A DNA stretch of 44,121 nt from an uncultured Paracoccaceae bacterium (lineage in GTDB: Bacteria; Pseudomonadota; Alphaproteobacteria; Rhodobacterales; Rhodobacteraceae): NCBI GenBank assembly GCA_938092015.1, contig CALKOT010000035.1:1-44121 (forward strand), in the 5' to 3' direction. The position numbers and the translations under genes are program-made. This document shows positions 36,297 through 44,121 of this stretch, piece after piece (positions within the stretch are counted from its first letter, which is position 1; each line of letters opens with the position of its first letter). Below the pieces are notes generated by a model. It did no database searches and was not told the origin of the DNA. It saw only the letters and a program-made list of their open reading frames with translations.

Positions 36297-37304
36297 TCAG
36301 GAAATGGCCAGCGCTTTGCGCCTGAATTCTGTCGGGCTGTCGCCAGTCGCCGCCTTGAAAGCCCAATTGAAAGGTCCAAGCGAAGCAAAGCCGACATCAT
36401 AAGCGATGGTCAAAATCTGGGTGTCGGCCTTCGCAGGGTCTGCCAGTGCCTTTTTTGCCGCGGCGATCCGATGCTCGTTAATGAAGGATGTGAAGTTTCT
36501 ATAGCCGAGGTTCTGGTTGATGACCGATCGCAAACGATGCTCTGACGTCTTAAGGTGCTGCGCCAGCGTGCCAATCGTCAGCCCTTCGGTCCGCCACACG
36601 CTATCCTACATCGCGGCGGCCAAACCGGCCATCAGAGGGGCGTCCGCCAGGGACGGAGTGGTTGAGGCAGGGGGTGTTTTTGCGGTTTTTGGGACGGTCC
36701 AGTCCGCGTCTAATGTCAGGCTGATCCGGGCGAATGCAGCAGTCAGCGCGGTCAGGGCAATCGCCTGAACCAACAACAGTGCATCGGGGGCCGCACCGCC
36801 GCTGAATTTGATTTCAACAACTGTGATTGTCAGGCCGACAATGGCGACGGCGGCGAAAAACAACTTGCGCGCTGCGATGCGCGAGGCGACCAGATCTTCG
36901 GCTTTAGTGCGATAAGCGATCAACGCTAGGTGCAGATAAAGCCCACTGACAAACGCAAATCTTGCGAGGCCCAGTTCGGGGGCGACCAAAGGCGCGAGCA
37001 GCGGAATTAGAAGAAGGGCGTGCCAAATGCGCGGCCTGAATTCATCATCAAAATACGCGACCCCAACCAGCCATAAAAGCGCAGGGTTAAGAACGGGAAC
37101 GAACGACACCGCGTTGCACATTGGCCCGCAGTCGAGCGCAAAGTGCGGCGACGATTCCAGAACATAGGCGATCATCGCAAGATTAAGTGCGGCGGCGGCT
37201 AATGTTCGGACGGTTCGCGGTGAAGCCAGTGCGAACTTCACAGCTAGCAGGGCAAAAAGTGCAGATGCAGCGCCTCGGAAAAGTGTGTCGATGATATCCA
37301 TCAA
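36297..37304 (-). pseudogene. Membrane-anchored AraC-type regulator, interrupted by in-frame TAG at 36606
   Basis: The joined frame gives 334 residues plus the interrupted codon. The N-terminal part (1-about 205) has about seven hydrophobic helices (for example ALFALLAVKFALA, ARFAFVSGLYLHLALIAY). A Pro/Thr linker follows, then an AraC-type HTH (GTLAQHLKTSEHRLRSVI and ILTIAYDVGFASLGPFNWAFK). The TAG sits between LMAGLAAAM and DSVWRTEGLTIGTL, at a place where such proteins normally have Glu (GAG to TAG). As written, the membrane part and DNA-binding part are separated, so regulation would be lost. Start at 37304 (TTG-ATG) lacks a clear ribosome site. Neighbouring desaturase is the likely target. 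Confidence 0.83.
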
Positions 37305-37340
37305 CGACGACGTCCGACCTGCGGTAATCTGAAGGTGCGT

Positions 37341-38279
37341 CTAGATCCCAACATCCGCAGGGCCATTCCCAAGATGCGCCAGATACTGCGCCTCATAATC
37401 AAACCCAACCAGATCACGAAACGCATCCATCAGTTTGCGCGTGACCGGACCTGGGGCCCCGGCTGTATAGTCGACGCCATTTAGTGACGCTGTCGGACAA
37501 ATGCAGAGGGAAGTGGACGTGAAAAACGCCTCATCCGACGTCATCGCGTATTGCAGTGGCACGCTACGTTCCTCGCAAGGGATGCCAAGCTGACGGCACA
37601 GCTCCAACGCTATATTGCGCGACACGCCATCCAGAACGAAGTCCGTCGGCGGCGTGATCACCACGCCATCACGTACGATGAAGAAGTTGCAGCCCGCGCC
37701 TTCGGCGATGTCTCCGTCTGCATTGCATAGCAGCGCCCAGGATGAGGGGGCCACAGCCGAAACCTCTCGCTGCGCGATCATCATGTTGAGATAGTTGTTG
37801 GATTTAACGTTCGGGCTAAGCGCTTCTGCCGGGATGCGCCTGCGCGCTGCGACCTGTGCAGGCACGCCATCGCGGAAGAACGACGCGCGAGAGCGGAGCG
37901 GCAGGGGCATGCATTCAATCACCACCGTCGCGCCGTCCTGCGTCGGGTCTTCGCCATCGACCACCTTGGCCCCAGCTGAGATGCGCTGCGTTACCCAATA
38001 GTCTTCGTTTTCGCCCAGCAGCGGCATGTTGGCGTCCAGTACCTGCATCGTCGCATCGAATATCTCATCCTTGGTCATGCCAGGGTTGATGCGCGCATAG
38101 GTCAGGCTGTGGAACAGGCGGTCGATGTGCTGTTCCAGCATGAATACCTTGCCGCCGAACGTGCGGGCGGTGTCAAAGACGGCGTCGCCATAGATAAAGC
38201 CCAAATCGCGAAAGCTGAGATGCCCTTCGCTTTCAGGTGTGATCTTGCCGTTGATATAGACGACGCGTTCTTTGGTCAT
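37341..38279 (-). CDS. Class IV aminotransferase (D-amino-acid / branched-chain type)
   Basis: PLP aminotransferase of fold type IV, 312 residues. The ATG at 38279 has GGGAG seven bases upstream; the frame extends to 38303 without support. Motifs: FIYGDAVFDTARTFGG near the N-terminus, PLP lysine in SPNVKSNNYLNMMIAQREV, and EGAGCNFFIVRDGVVITPP with DGVSRNIALELC. It cannot be assigned to ilvE or a D-alanine transaminase from sequence. Stop is TAG; the frame then stays open without another stop into the membrane-AraC gene 12 codons later. Confidence 0.88.
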   Translation of the reverse strand: MTKERVVYINGKITPESEGHLSFRDLGFIYGDAVFDTARTFGGKVFMLEQHIDRLFHSLTYARINPGMTKDEIFDATMQVLDANMPLLGENEDYWVTQRISAGAKVVDGEDPTQDGATVVIECMPLPLRSRASFFRDGVPAQVAARRRIPAEALSPNVKSNNYLNMMIAQREVSAVAPSSWALLCNADGDIAEGAGCNFFIVRDGVVITPPTDFVLDGVSRNIALELCRQLGIPCEERSVPLQYAMTSDEAFFTSTSLCICPTASLNGVDYTAGAPGPVTRKLMDAFRDLVGFDYEAQYLAHLGNGPADVGI

Positions 38280-38432
38280 TGTGAGGCTCCCGCTTTGCGC
38301 CAAAGCGTTTCAGGTAAGTTCGCTGCAATCAAGGGGTCTGATGGCTGGCCCATCGTGTTCACAAGATCGCCACGTCGGTTTCGCCGCAGATACGTCCAGC
38401 TTAGAGTTGCGCCGGAATAAGAGGAGCGACCA

Positions 38433-38753
38433 ATGAAACCTGTGATCATCGCGGCCCTGCTCATCGGCGTCGTCGTGGCGTCAGCGACGGCTAACAAATC
38501 GGATAGGATCATTGCGGCCAATTGCGAGACGCGCGGATTGTTGACTGCGGAAGAGTGCGCCTGCTTGCAACAGATCGCGGATGACGACTTTCGCAGGGGT
38601 CTGCACAGCCTTCTGGCGGAGCATTTGGCGCAGAAGGTGAATGTCGCGGAAATCGCGGCAGAGCGTGGTCATTCCGGGGCTGAGGCGTTGTGGGATGCTC
38701 ACAATGCCTTTCACGACAAGGCGTTGAAGCAGTGTGATCTACCGCATCCGTGA
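38433..38753 (+). CDS. Small exported protein of unknown function
   Basis: 106 residues. AGGAG six bases upstream of the ATG is a strong ribosome site. The N-terminus is a cleavable signal peptide (MKPVIIAALLIGVVVASATA). The mature part is mostly helical and contains three cysteines (NCETRG, ECACLQQ) plus one near the C-terminus (KQCDLP), suggesting disulfides in the periplasm. It is unrecognised; codon use is typical. It lies divergently from the aminotransferase and 75 bases before fabD. Confidence 0.7.
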   Translation: MKPVIIAALLIGVVVASATANKSDRIIAANCETRGLLTAEECACLQQIADDDFRRGLHSLLAEHLAQKVNVAEIAAERGHSGAEALWDAHNAFHDKALKQCDLPHP

Positions 38754-38828
38754 GGGTAAGTCTGCCGCCGTGCTTGACTTGCGCCGCCCCTGACGTGAGG
38801 AAGACCGAAACGACACACGAGGACTATC

Positions 38829-39770
38829 ATGAGCATTGCTTTCGTATTTCCGGGTCAGGGCGCGCAGGCCGTCGGCATGGGCAAGGCCCTTGCGGACGCA
38901 TATCCCGCAGCCGCCGCCGTCTTTGCAGAAGTTGACGACGCGCTTGGCGAAAAGCTGAGCGATCTGATCTGGGATGGCCCGATTGAGACGCTGACCCTTA
39001 CGGCGAACGCGCAACCTGCGCTGATGGCGATGTCGCTGGCTGCGATGAAGGCGATGGAAACTGAGGGTGTATCGATATCGGATGCCAAGTTCGTCGCTGG
39101 GCATTCTCTGGGCGAGTATTCGGCGCTGGCCGCTGCTGGCGCTTTCTCAATCTCTGACGCTGCAAAGCTGCTGTGCATCCGGGGTGAAGCGATGCAGGCT
39201 GCTGTGCCCGTGGGTGTTGGCGCCATGGCCGCGCTGCTGGGCCTCGACTTCGAAACTGCAAAAGCTGTTGCTGAGGAAGCTGCTGAAGGTGAGGTCTGTC
39301 AGGCCGCGAATGACAATGACCCCGGTCAGGTTGTCGTCTCTGGCAATAAGGCCGCCGTTGAGCGCGCCGTCGAGATCGCAAAAGGCAAAGGCGCCAAACG
39401 GGCCATGCTGCTGCCAGTGTCCGCGCCGTTCCACTGCGAATTGATGGCGCCGGCGGCAGAGAAGATGGCAGAGGCCCTGGCTGAAGTCACGATGAACGAC
39501 CCAGCGACTGCGCTTGTTGCCAATGTGCGGGCCGAGGCGGTTTCCGACGCAGCTACAATCCGCGAGTTGCTGATCCAGCAGGTCACGGGTTCTGTCCGCT
39601 GGCGTGAAAGCGTGGCCTATATGGGCGCGCAGGGCGTCACTCAGCTGGTTGAGGTTGGCGCAGGCAAGGCGCTGTCCGGTATGGCCCGCCGGATCGACCG
39701 GTCCATCGCTTGCGTAAACGTAGGCGCGGCGGATGATGTGGCGAGAGCCGTCGAAGCAATCAAAGGATAA
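38829..39770 (+). CDS. fabD: Malonyl-CoA:ACP transacylase
   Basis: Transfers malonyl from CoA to the acyl carrier protein to supply fatty-acid elongation. 313 residues. FPGQGAQAVGMG at the N-terminus, active-site Ser in VAGHSLGEYSALAAAG, catalytic His in PVSAPFHCELM. Cytoplasmic. It is followed after three bases by fabG, so they are co-transcribed. Confidence 0.97.
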   Translation: MSIAFVFPGQGAQAVGMGKALADAYPAAAAVFAEVDDALGEKLSDLIWDGPIETLTLTANAQPALMAMSLAAMKAMETEGVSISDAKFVAGHSLGEYSALAAAGAFSISDAAKLLCIRGEAMQAAVPVGVGAMAALLGLDFETAKAVAEEAAEGEVCQAANDNDPGQVVVSGNKAAVERAVEIAKGKGAKRAMLLPVSAPFHCELMAPAAEKMAEALAEVTMNDPATALVANVRAEAVSDAATIRELLIQQVTGSVRWRESVAYMGAQGVTQLVEVGAGKALSGMARRIDRSIACVNVGAADDVARAVEAIKG

Positions 39771-39773
39771 GAC

Positions 39774-40511
39774 ATGTTTGACCTTACAGGTAAAAACGCG
39801 CTGGTCACTGGCGCATCTGGTGGCATCGGCGGCGAAATCGCCCGCCAGCTTCACGCCCAGGGCGCATCCGTTGCGCTGTCTGGCACGCGGACAGAACCGT
39901 TGGAGGCTTTGGTGGCCGAACTCGGCGATCGCGCCCATGTCACGCCCTGCAACCTATCAGACGCCGATGCGGTTGATGCACTGCCAAAACAGGCGGCAGA
40001 GGCGATGGGATCGGTCGACATCCTCGTCAACAACGCCGGCCTGACACGCGATAATCTGTTCATGCGGATGAGCGCGGATGAATGGGAGCAGGTGATCAAC
40101 GTAAACCTCACCGCATCCTTCCGTCTTTCCAAAGGCGTCCTGCGCGGCATGATGAAGGCGCGCTGGGGCCGGATCATTGGCGTGACGTCCATTGTCGGCG
40201 TTACCGGGAATCCGGGGCAGGGCAATTATGCAGCCTCAAAAGCGGGCATGATCGGCATGACAAAATCATTGGCTGCTGAAGTTGCAAGCCGCGGCGTGAC
40301 GGCTAACTGCATCGCGCCTGGGTTCATCAAAACGGCAATGACCGATGCCTTGAATGAAGATCAGCATGCGAAATTGTTGCCATCCATTCCAGCGGGCCGC
40401 ATGGGCGAGGCAAGCGAAATCGCTGCTGCCGCAGTCTATCTGGCCAGTGCTGAAGCCGCCTATGTGACGGGGCAGACCTTGCATGTGAACGGCGGCATGG
40501 CGATGATCTAG
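39774..40511 (+). CDS. fabG: 3-oxoacyl-ACP reductase
   Basis: NADPH-dependent reductase of fatty-acid elongation, 245 residues. TGASGGIGGEIA cofactor motif, NNAGLTRDNLFMRM, catalytic Ser in GVTSIVGVTGNPGQ, YAASKAGMIGMTKS, and the family C-terminus TGQTLHVNGGMAMI. The stop is TAG; because the C-terminus is exactly the expected one, TAG clearly terminates here. Confidence 0.97.
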   Translation: MFDLTGKNALVTGASGGIGGEIARQLHAQGASVALSGTRTEPLEALVAELGDRAHVTPCNLSDADAVDALPKQAAEAMGSVDILVNNAGLTRDNLFMRMSADEWEQVINVNLTASFRLSKGVLRGMMKARWGRIIGVTSIVGVTGNPGQGNYAASKAGMIGMTKSLAAEVASRGVTANCIAPGFIKTAMTDALNEDQHAKLLPSIPAGRMGEASEIAAAAVYLASAEAAYVTGQTLHVNGGMAMI

Positions 40512-40711
40512 AAGTTAATGCCACCGTGCGTTGCACGGATTGGTAAATGCGGATTTGCCATTCACCAGCTTTGTGATATGCAGCGCCCGCGCTTAGCGAG
40601 GCAAATAGATCCCCGCACCGAGCAAGAAATTCATCAGTCGGCGACGCAAAGGGCGTCGGCTGAGGGACGGCAGCAAACGAAGGCCCCGGCCTGTAGAAAA
40701 GGAAAAATCTC

Positions 40712-40951
40712 ATGAGCGACATCGCGGACCGCGTTAAAAAAATCGTCGTTGAGCATCTTGGCGTTGAAGAAGACAAAGTGGTCGAAAAGGCCAGCTTCAT
40801 CGACGATCTGGGCGCAGACAGCCTCGACACTGTTGAGCTGGTCATGGCCTTCGAAGAAGAGTTCGGTATCGAGATCCCGGACGACGCCGCTGAAACGATT
40901 CAGACATTTGGCGACGCCACTAAATTCATCACGGAGAATGCGGACGCTTAA
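40712..40951 (+). CDS. acpP: Acyl carrier protein
   Basis: 79-residue acidic carrier protein. The 4'-phosphopantetheine Ser is in [18 protein letters not shown]. Preceded by AAAGGAAAAATCTC and followed by a strong terminator, it can be expressed separately from fabF; a 200-base spacer before it probably contains its own promoter. Confidence 0.98.
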   Translation: MSDIADRVKKIVVEHLGVEEDKVVEKASFIDDLGADSLDTVELVMAFEEEFGIEIPDDAAETIQTFGDATKFITENADA

Positions 40952-40977
40952 GGCGCGCATCTTCCTGAGAAGAATTT

Positions 40978-41011
40978 CAGCGCCCGGATCGTTCCGGGCG
41001 CTGTTTTTTTT
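40978..41011 (+). terminator. Strong terminator after acpP
   Basis: 11-bp arms CAGCGCCCGGA / TCCGGGCGCTG with a 4-nt loop and an 8-T run, 26 bases after the acpP stop. It separates acpP from fabF-mltG. Confidence 0.93.
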
Positions 41012-41064
41012 GGTAAAGCGGCGATATATTCGCGCACGCATCGAATATAAGGTGAGGCCAAGGC

Positions 41065-42318
41065 ATGAGACGGGTGGTTGTAACAGGTTTGGGGATGTTG
41101 TCCCCATTGGCCTGCGGGGTTGAAGAAACCTGGACGAAGTTGATCGCCGGGCAAAGCGGCGCAGGAACAATCAAGCATTTCGACGCTTCAGCGCTGCCAT
41201 GCCAGATCGCGTGCGAAATTCCGCTGGAATGCGAAGGCGCTTTTATTGCGGATGATTGGGTGGCTGCCAAAGACCGGCGCAAGATTGACCGGTTCATCAC
41301 ATACGCGCTCGTCGCCGCAGAACAGGCGATTCGTGATGCGGGATGGACGGACGCCTCAGAAGAAGAAAAAGAACGCACCGGCGTGATGATCGGGTCCGGC
41401 ATTGGCGGGATCGAAACGATTGCCGAAACGGCGATTACCTTGAAAGAACGCGGGCCTCGCCGGGTTTCACCGTTCTTTATCCCTTCGGCCCTGATCAACC
41501 TTTGCTCAGGCCAGGTGTCGATCAAACACGGTTTCAAAGGCCCAAACCATGCGGTCGTTACCGCTTGTTCGACGGGCGCTCACGCCATTGGCGATGCGTC
41601 GCGTCTGATCATGTATGGTGATGCGGATGTTATGGTCGCAGGCGGCGCAGAAAGCCCTGTCTGCGAGATTTCTGTCGCCGGGTTCAGCGCCTGCAAAGCG
41701 CTGTCTACCGGATACAACGATGCGCCTGAAACAGCTTCCCGCCCCTATGACAAAGGCCGCGATGGTTTTGTCATGGGTGAGGGCGCAGGCGTTGTCGTGC
41801 TGGAAGAATATGAGCACGCCAAAGCGCGCGGCGCGAAAATCTATGGCGAAGTTCTGGGCTATGGCCTTTCGGGCGACGCTTATCACATCACTTCACCTGC
41901 GCCAGACGGCGATGGCGGTTACCGGTCCATGTCGGCGGCGCTGAAGAACGCGGGAATCTCTGCCGGTGACATCGACTATGTGAACGCGCATGGCACCTCG
42001 ACACCGCTGGGCGATGAGATTGAACTGCGCGCCGTGACCAAGCTGCTGGACGGCCACGAAGACGGCGTGACGATGTCATCGACGAAATCCGCCACGGGTC
42101 ATCTTCTGGGCGCAGCTGGCGCGATAGAGGCGATTTTCTGCATTCTGGCGATGCGTGACGGGATCGCCCCGCCGACGCTGAACCTAAATGATCCGTCGGT
42201 GGATACCAAACTCGATCTGGCGCCGCTGAAGGCTGTGGAACGGGACATCAAATACGCCCTTTCCAATTCCTTCGGGTTTGGCGGCACGAACGCCTCACTG
42301 ATCATGGGGAAGGTCTGA
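41065..42318 (+). CDS. fabF: 3-oxoacyl-ACP synthase II
   Basis: Condensing enzyme of fatty-acid elongation, 417 residues. Catalytic triad: Cys in VTACSTGAHAIG, His in NAHGTSTPLGD and His in STKSATGHLLGAAGAIE. C-terminus SNSFGFGGTNASLIMGKV is typical. Its stop is only four bases before the mltG start. Confidence 0.97.
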   Translation: MRRVVVTGLGMLSPLACGVEETWTKLIAGQSGAGTIKHFDASALPCQIACEIPLECEGAFIADDWVAAKDRRKIDRFITYALVAAEQAIRDAGWTDASEEEKERTGVMIGSGIGGIETIAETAITLKERGPRRVSPFFIPSALINLCSGQVSIKHGFKGPNHAVVTACSTGAHAIGDASRLIMYGDADVMVAGGAESPVCEISVAGFSACKALSTGYNDAPETASRPYDKGRDGFVMGEGAGVVVLEEYEHAKARGAKIYGEVLGYGLSGDAYHITSPAPDGDGGYRSMSAALKNAGISAGDIDYVNAHGTSTPLGDEIELRAVTKLLDGHEDGVTMSSTKSATGHLLGAAGAIEAIFCILAMRDGIAPPTLNLNDPSVDTKLDLAPLKAVERDIKYALSNSFGFGGTNASLIMGKV

Positions 42319-42322
42319 CGCT

Positions 42323-43309
42323 TTGAAGCACCTCGCGGCGAACGCGATGACGCTGCTAATCGTCGCCCTTGTGGCGGCGGCGGGCGTTGTCTTTTGGGGC
42401 ATGCAAAAGTGGGAGGCCGCAGGCCCCCTGCAAACGCCCACGCGCTTTACTGTGGCCAGCGGCGCCTCGCTTGCCTCAGCCTCCGCTGCGCTGGAAAAAC
42501 AGGGCGTTATTACCAACGCATCAATCTTTCGCATCGGCGCACGCTACAAAAAGGCCGCAACTGCGTTGAAAGCGGGGGAATACGAAATCCCCCCTTCCGC
42601 TTCGATGGAGGAAGTGCTGGGCATCATCGTCTCTGGTAAGGCGGTCCAGTACAAAGTTACCGTCGCCGAAGGGCTGACCAGCTGGGAAATCGTTGAGATC
42701 CTGAAGGCGAATGACTTGCTGACAGGTGAGATTGAAGAGATTCCCGTCGAAGGTTCTCTCGCCCCTGATACGTATTTCTTTGGCCGTGAAGAGAATCGCA
42801 ACGCTGTCATCCGCCGTATGCAGGCGGCGCAGACGCGAATCCTCGATCAGGCCTGGGAAGGACGCGTAAGCGGGCTGCCGCTCGATACAAAGTTGGAGGC
42901 GCTGACGCTTGCCTCTATCGTAGAAAAGGAAACCGGTGTTGCGTCTGAGCGGGATATTGTTGCCGGTGTGTTCATCAATCGCCTGAACCGCCGTATGCGC
43001 CTGCAATCGGACCCGACGATCATATACGGCATCACGAACGGGCAGGGGCCGCTGGGCCGGGGCATTCGCCGGTCAGAGATCAACAAGGCGACGCCTTACA
43101 ACACCTACGTGATTGATCGCCTTCCACCGGGCCCAATTGCGAATCCTGGGCGTGATGCGATCCAAGCTGTGCTTAACCCTGCTGAAACCGCCGTCATTTA
43201 CTTTGTCGCCGATGGTACAGGCGGGCACGCGTTTGCAGAATCTCTGCGAGAGCATAACCAGAATGTCGCCGCATGGCGTAAGATTGAGCGTGCGCGCCAA
43301 TCTGAATGA
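42323..43309 (+). CDS. mltG: Endolytic peptidoglycan transglycosylase MltG (YceG-like)
   Basis: Inner-membrane lytic transglycosylase of 328 residues that releases nascent glycan strands. The TTG at 42323 is the start, with GGGGAAGG nine bases upstream inside the end of fabF. N-terminal anchor helix (about 9-27), then a LysM-like segment (about 40-110) and the YceG domain with EKETGVASERDIVAGVFINR, containing the catalytic Glu, and RLQSDPTIIYGI. Ends normally with FAESLREHNQNVAAWRKIE. Last gene of the cluster. Confidence 0.94.
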   Translation: MKHLAANAMTLLIVALVAAAGVVFWGMQKWEAAGPLQTPTRFTVASGASLASASAALEKQGVITNASIFRIGARYKKAATALKAGEYEIPPSASMEEVLGIIVSGKAVQYKVTVAEGLTSWEIVEILKANDLLTGEIEEIPVEGSLAPDTYFFGREENRNAVIRRMQAAQTRILDQAWEGRVSGLPLDTKLEALTLASIVEKETGVASERDIVAGVFINRLNRRMRLQSDPTIIYGITNGQGPLGRGIRRSEINKATPYNTYVIDRLPPGPIANPGRDAIQAVLNPAETAVIYFVADGTGGHAFAESLREHNQNVAAWRKIERARQSE

Positions 43310-43387
43310 ACGCGCTCTATGAGAAAGTTATTGACGTTTGGCTCGCTCCTGGGTGATAGGCGCTCAAGTTGCAAGAAGTAGCTAACA

Positions 43388-43419
43388 AGCCGAGGCAAGT
43401 TTCCCGCCCTGGCTTTTTT
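43388..43419 (+). terminator. Probable terminator after mltG
   Basis: AGCC-g-AGG / CCCT-GGCT imperfect stem followed by TTTTT, about 80 bases after the mltG stop. Confidence 0.55.
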
Positions 43420-43420
43420 A

Positions 43421-43674
43421 TTGTCCAAATTCATTTTCTCTCTGAGGTTCAAAATAATTCCGAATACGGAAGCAGCCGGTATTGGCCGGCGTCTGGTGGA
43501 AGGGGCACGCGCCCTCTTCGCCGATCTAAACGCACAACTGCAACAGACCTTGGCGCAGCTGAAACGTGACTATCTGACCGATGAAGCGAAGGGGCTGGCT
43601 GATGCGCTTAAGGCGCACCGCGAGGCCCTGCAGACGCTTTTGGATATTGAGCTGAGTTTTGGAAAATCTGCTAG
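43421..43674 (+). pseudogene. Fragment of an unidentified helical protein
   Basis: From about 43488 the frame looks coding: GARALFADLNAQLQQTLAQL, KRDYLTDEAKGLADALKA and HREALQTLLDIELSFGKSAS form a charged helical, coiled-coil-like protein. No ATG or ribosome site is seen, and the first 20 codons look non-coding, so the 5' limit is unclear. The frame runs into an IS21-type end at 43675, so the 3' part is missing or replaced. In roseobacters I recall the gene transfer agent cluster near mltG, whose first gene is a small helical protein; that identity is only a guess. Confidence 0.4.
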
Positions 43675-43740
43675 TGTCAACGGCGGCGTAAAAGCCTGCC
43701 ACTTGGGCGGAGCAAAAGTCGGCCATTTGGTGCCGCGCCT
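43675..43740. mobile_element. IS21-type terminus (remnant or solo end)
   Basis: Begins TGTCAACGGCGGCGTAAAAG and holds two direct repeats 24 bases apart: GTAAAAGCCTGCCACTT (43688-43704) and GCAAAAGTCGGCCATTT (43712-43728), 13 of 17 identical. Multiple terminal repeats of this kind and a 5'-TGT start are typical of IS21-family ends. No istA/istB reading frame is present in the window, so it is a remnant or the element was later rearranged. Confidence 0.5.
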
Positions 43741-43869
43741 TGGTGCGTGATGCCCTCAAATAGAAAGCACGTTCCAAGGCGCGTTGGCCGGTAGGCCAAC
43801 TTGATGGTAGCTCGTCGTCTGTGATTTTCGTGCTGTCGCGTCAAATTTTGGTCGCGATCGGCATCGTGC
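43741..43869. other. Junction between IS21-type end and IS5-type transposase
   Basis: About 130 bases with no gene. Presumably contains the right or left inverted repeat of the transposase-bearing element; without its other end the repeat cannot be defined. Confidence 0.4.
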
Positions 43870-44121
43870 TCAGATTGAGGGTTCCGGTTTCCGGTTCTGA
43901 TTGACAAGGCTTGCCAGTAAACAGAGGCACAGAAGCCTGAGCCACCTCGCCAGTAAGCGCATGTTTTGTCCTACGGCTGAAAGAATGGCGTTGATGGCGT
44001 CGCCTTCGGGTCCAGCGAGGTGGTTTCGTTCAAGATGTCCGTCGTGCTTCAGGTGGCCGATGACTGGTTCAATGCCGCTTCGCCGTCGCATCTCGCGTTT
44101 GATGGTGGGCGACTTGATCCC
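43870..44121 (-). CDS. IS5-type transposase, C-terminal part (runs off the window)
   Basis: The frame is open to the right edge. The preserved part contains GIKSPTIKREMRRRSGIEPV and IGHLKHDGHLERNHLAGPEG, then DAINAILSAVGQNMRLLARW, the conserved C-terminal DDE block of IS5-family transposases with the catalytic Glu in RRRSGIEPVIGHLK. A normal C-terminus (stop at 43870) suggests an intact end. Whether the element is complete cannot be judged here. Confidence 0.82.
   Translation of the reverse strand, partial: GIKSPTIKREMRRRSGIEPVIGHLKHDGHLERNHLAGPEGDAINAILSAVGQNMRLLARWLRLLCLCLLASLVNQNRKPEPSI

Noticed and set aside
5572-40511. Genome-wide reassignment of TAG to an amino acid
   Set aside because: TAG terminates several proteins exactly at their normal family C-terminus (alr, fabG, der, MFS), and some would run on far past the end if it were sense.
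40518-40715. 65-codon frame between fabG and acpP
   Set aside because: It ends inside the acpP start region, has no ribosome site and lacks coding character.
1-44121. tRNA genes or CRISPR arrays
   Set aside because: No T-loop/acceptor pattern and no regularly spaced direct repeats were found by eye on either strand.

Overview
The window looks like chromosomal DNA of an alphaproteobacterium of the Rhodobacteraceae (roseobacter group). The evidence is synteny and protein style: yfgM-like/bamB/der, mlaE/mlaF/pqiA-like/radA/cvpA/purF, dnaB-alr, psd-pssA, rpsF-rpsR-rplI and fabD-fabG-acpP-fabF-mltG. GC content is moderately high and starts are ATG, GTG or TTG. No tRNA, rRNA or CRISPR array was recognised.

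Layout. 1-3.7 kb: 3' part of a porin, Fe/Mn superoxide dismutase, a LOG-family nucleotide hydrolase and a Pro/Glu-rich LysM protein. 3.8-10.3 kb: an Atm1-type ABC exporter, convergent with an RND efflux pump and its adaptor. 10.4-13.9 kb: YfgM-like TPR protein, BamB lipoprotein and Der GTPase (outer-membrane assembly and ribosome assembly). 14-20.6 kb, minus strand: SDR, purF, cvpA, radA, a small membrane protein, a PqiA-domain protein, MlaF-like ATPase and MlaE-like permease, the last four with overlapping stop/start codons. 20.7-26.8 kb: small membrane protein, GGCT-like protein, SDR, alr, dnaB and a Bcr/CflA efflux gene. 26.8-27.4 kb: a gene-poor divergent region with a candidate structured RNA and two intrinsic terminators, each just upstream of a coding region. 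27.4-38.3 kb: a more accessory stretch with a Tat-exported SMP-30 protein, pssA/psd, an AraC regulator with a crotonase, an RTX-like protein, the ribosomal rpsF operon, a sterol-desaturase-like gene, a membrane-AraC regulator and a class IV aminotransferase. 38.4-43.3 kb: small exported protein, then the fatty-acid initiation/elongation cluster and mltG. 43.3-44.1 kb: a broken gene, an IS21-type end and the C-terminal part of an IS5-type transposase running off the window.

The most striking signals are these. (1) Four genes between 27.4 and 37.3 kb (SMP-30, crotonase, sterol desaturase, membrane-AraC) are each split by exactly one in-frame TAG, with clean homologous-looking sequence resuming in the same frame and no frameshift. 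TAG is also the normal terminator of several intact genes here, so the code is not globally changed; this is either recent parallel decay or context-dependent amber readthrough. (2) A roughly 125-nt three-way-junction RNA candidate with its own promoter ends in a terminator just before the drug-efflux gene. (3) Three copies of the palindrome TTTCAC-NN-GTGAAA occur: two bracket dnaB-alr (one next to a perfect DnaA box) and one lies upstream of the rpsF operon.
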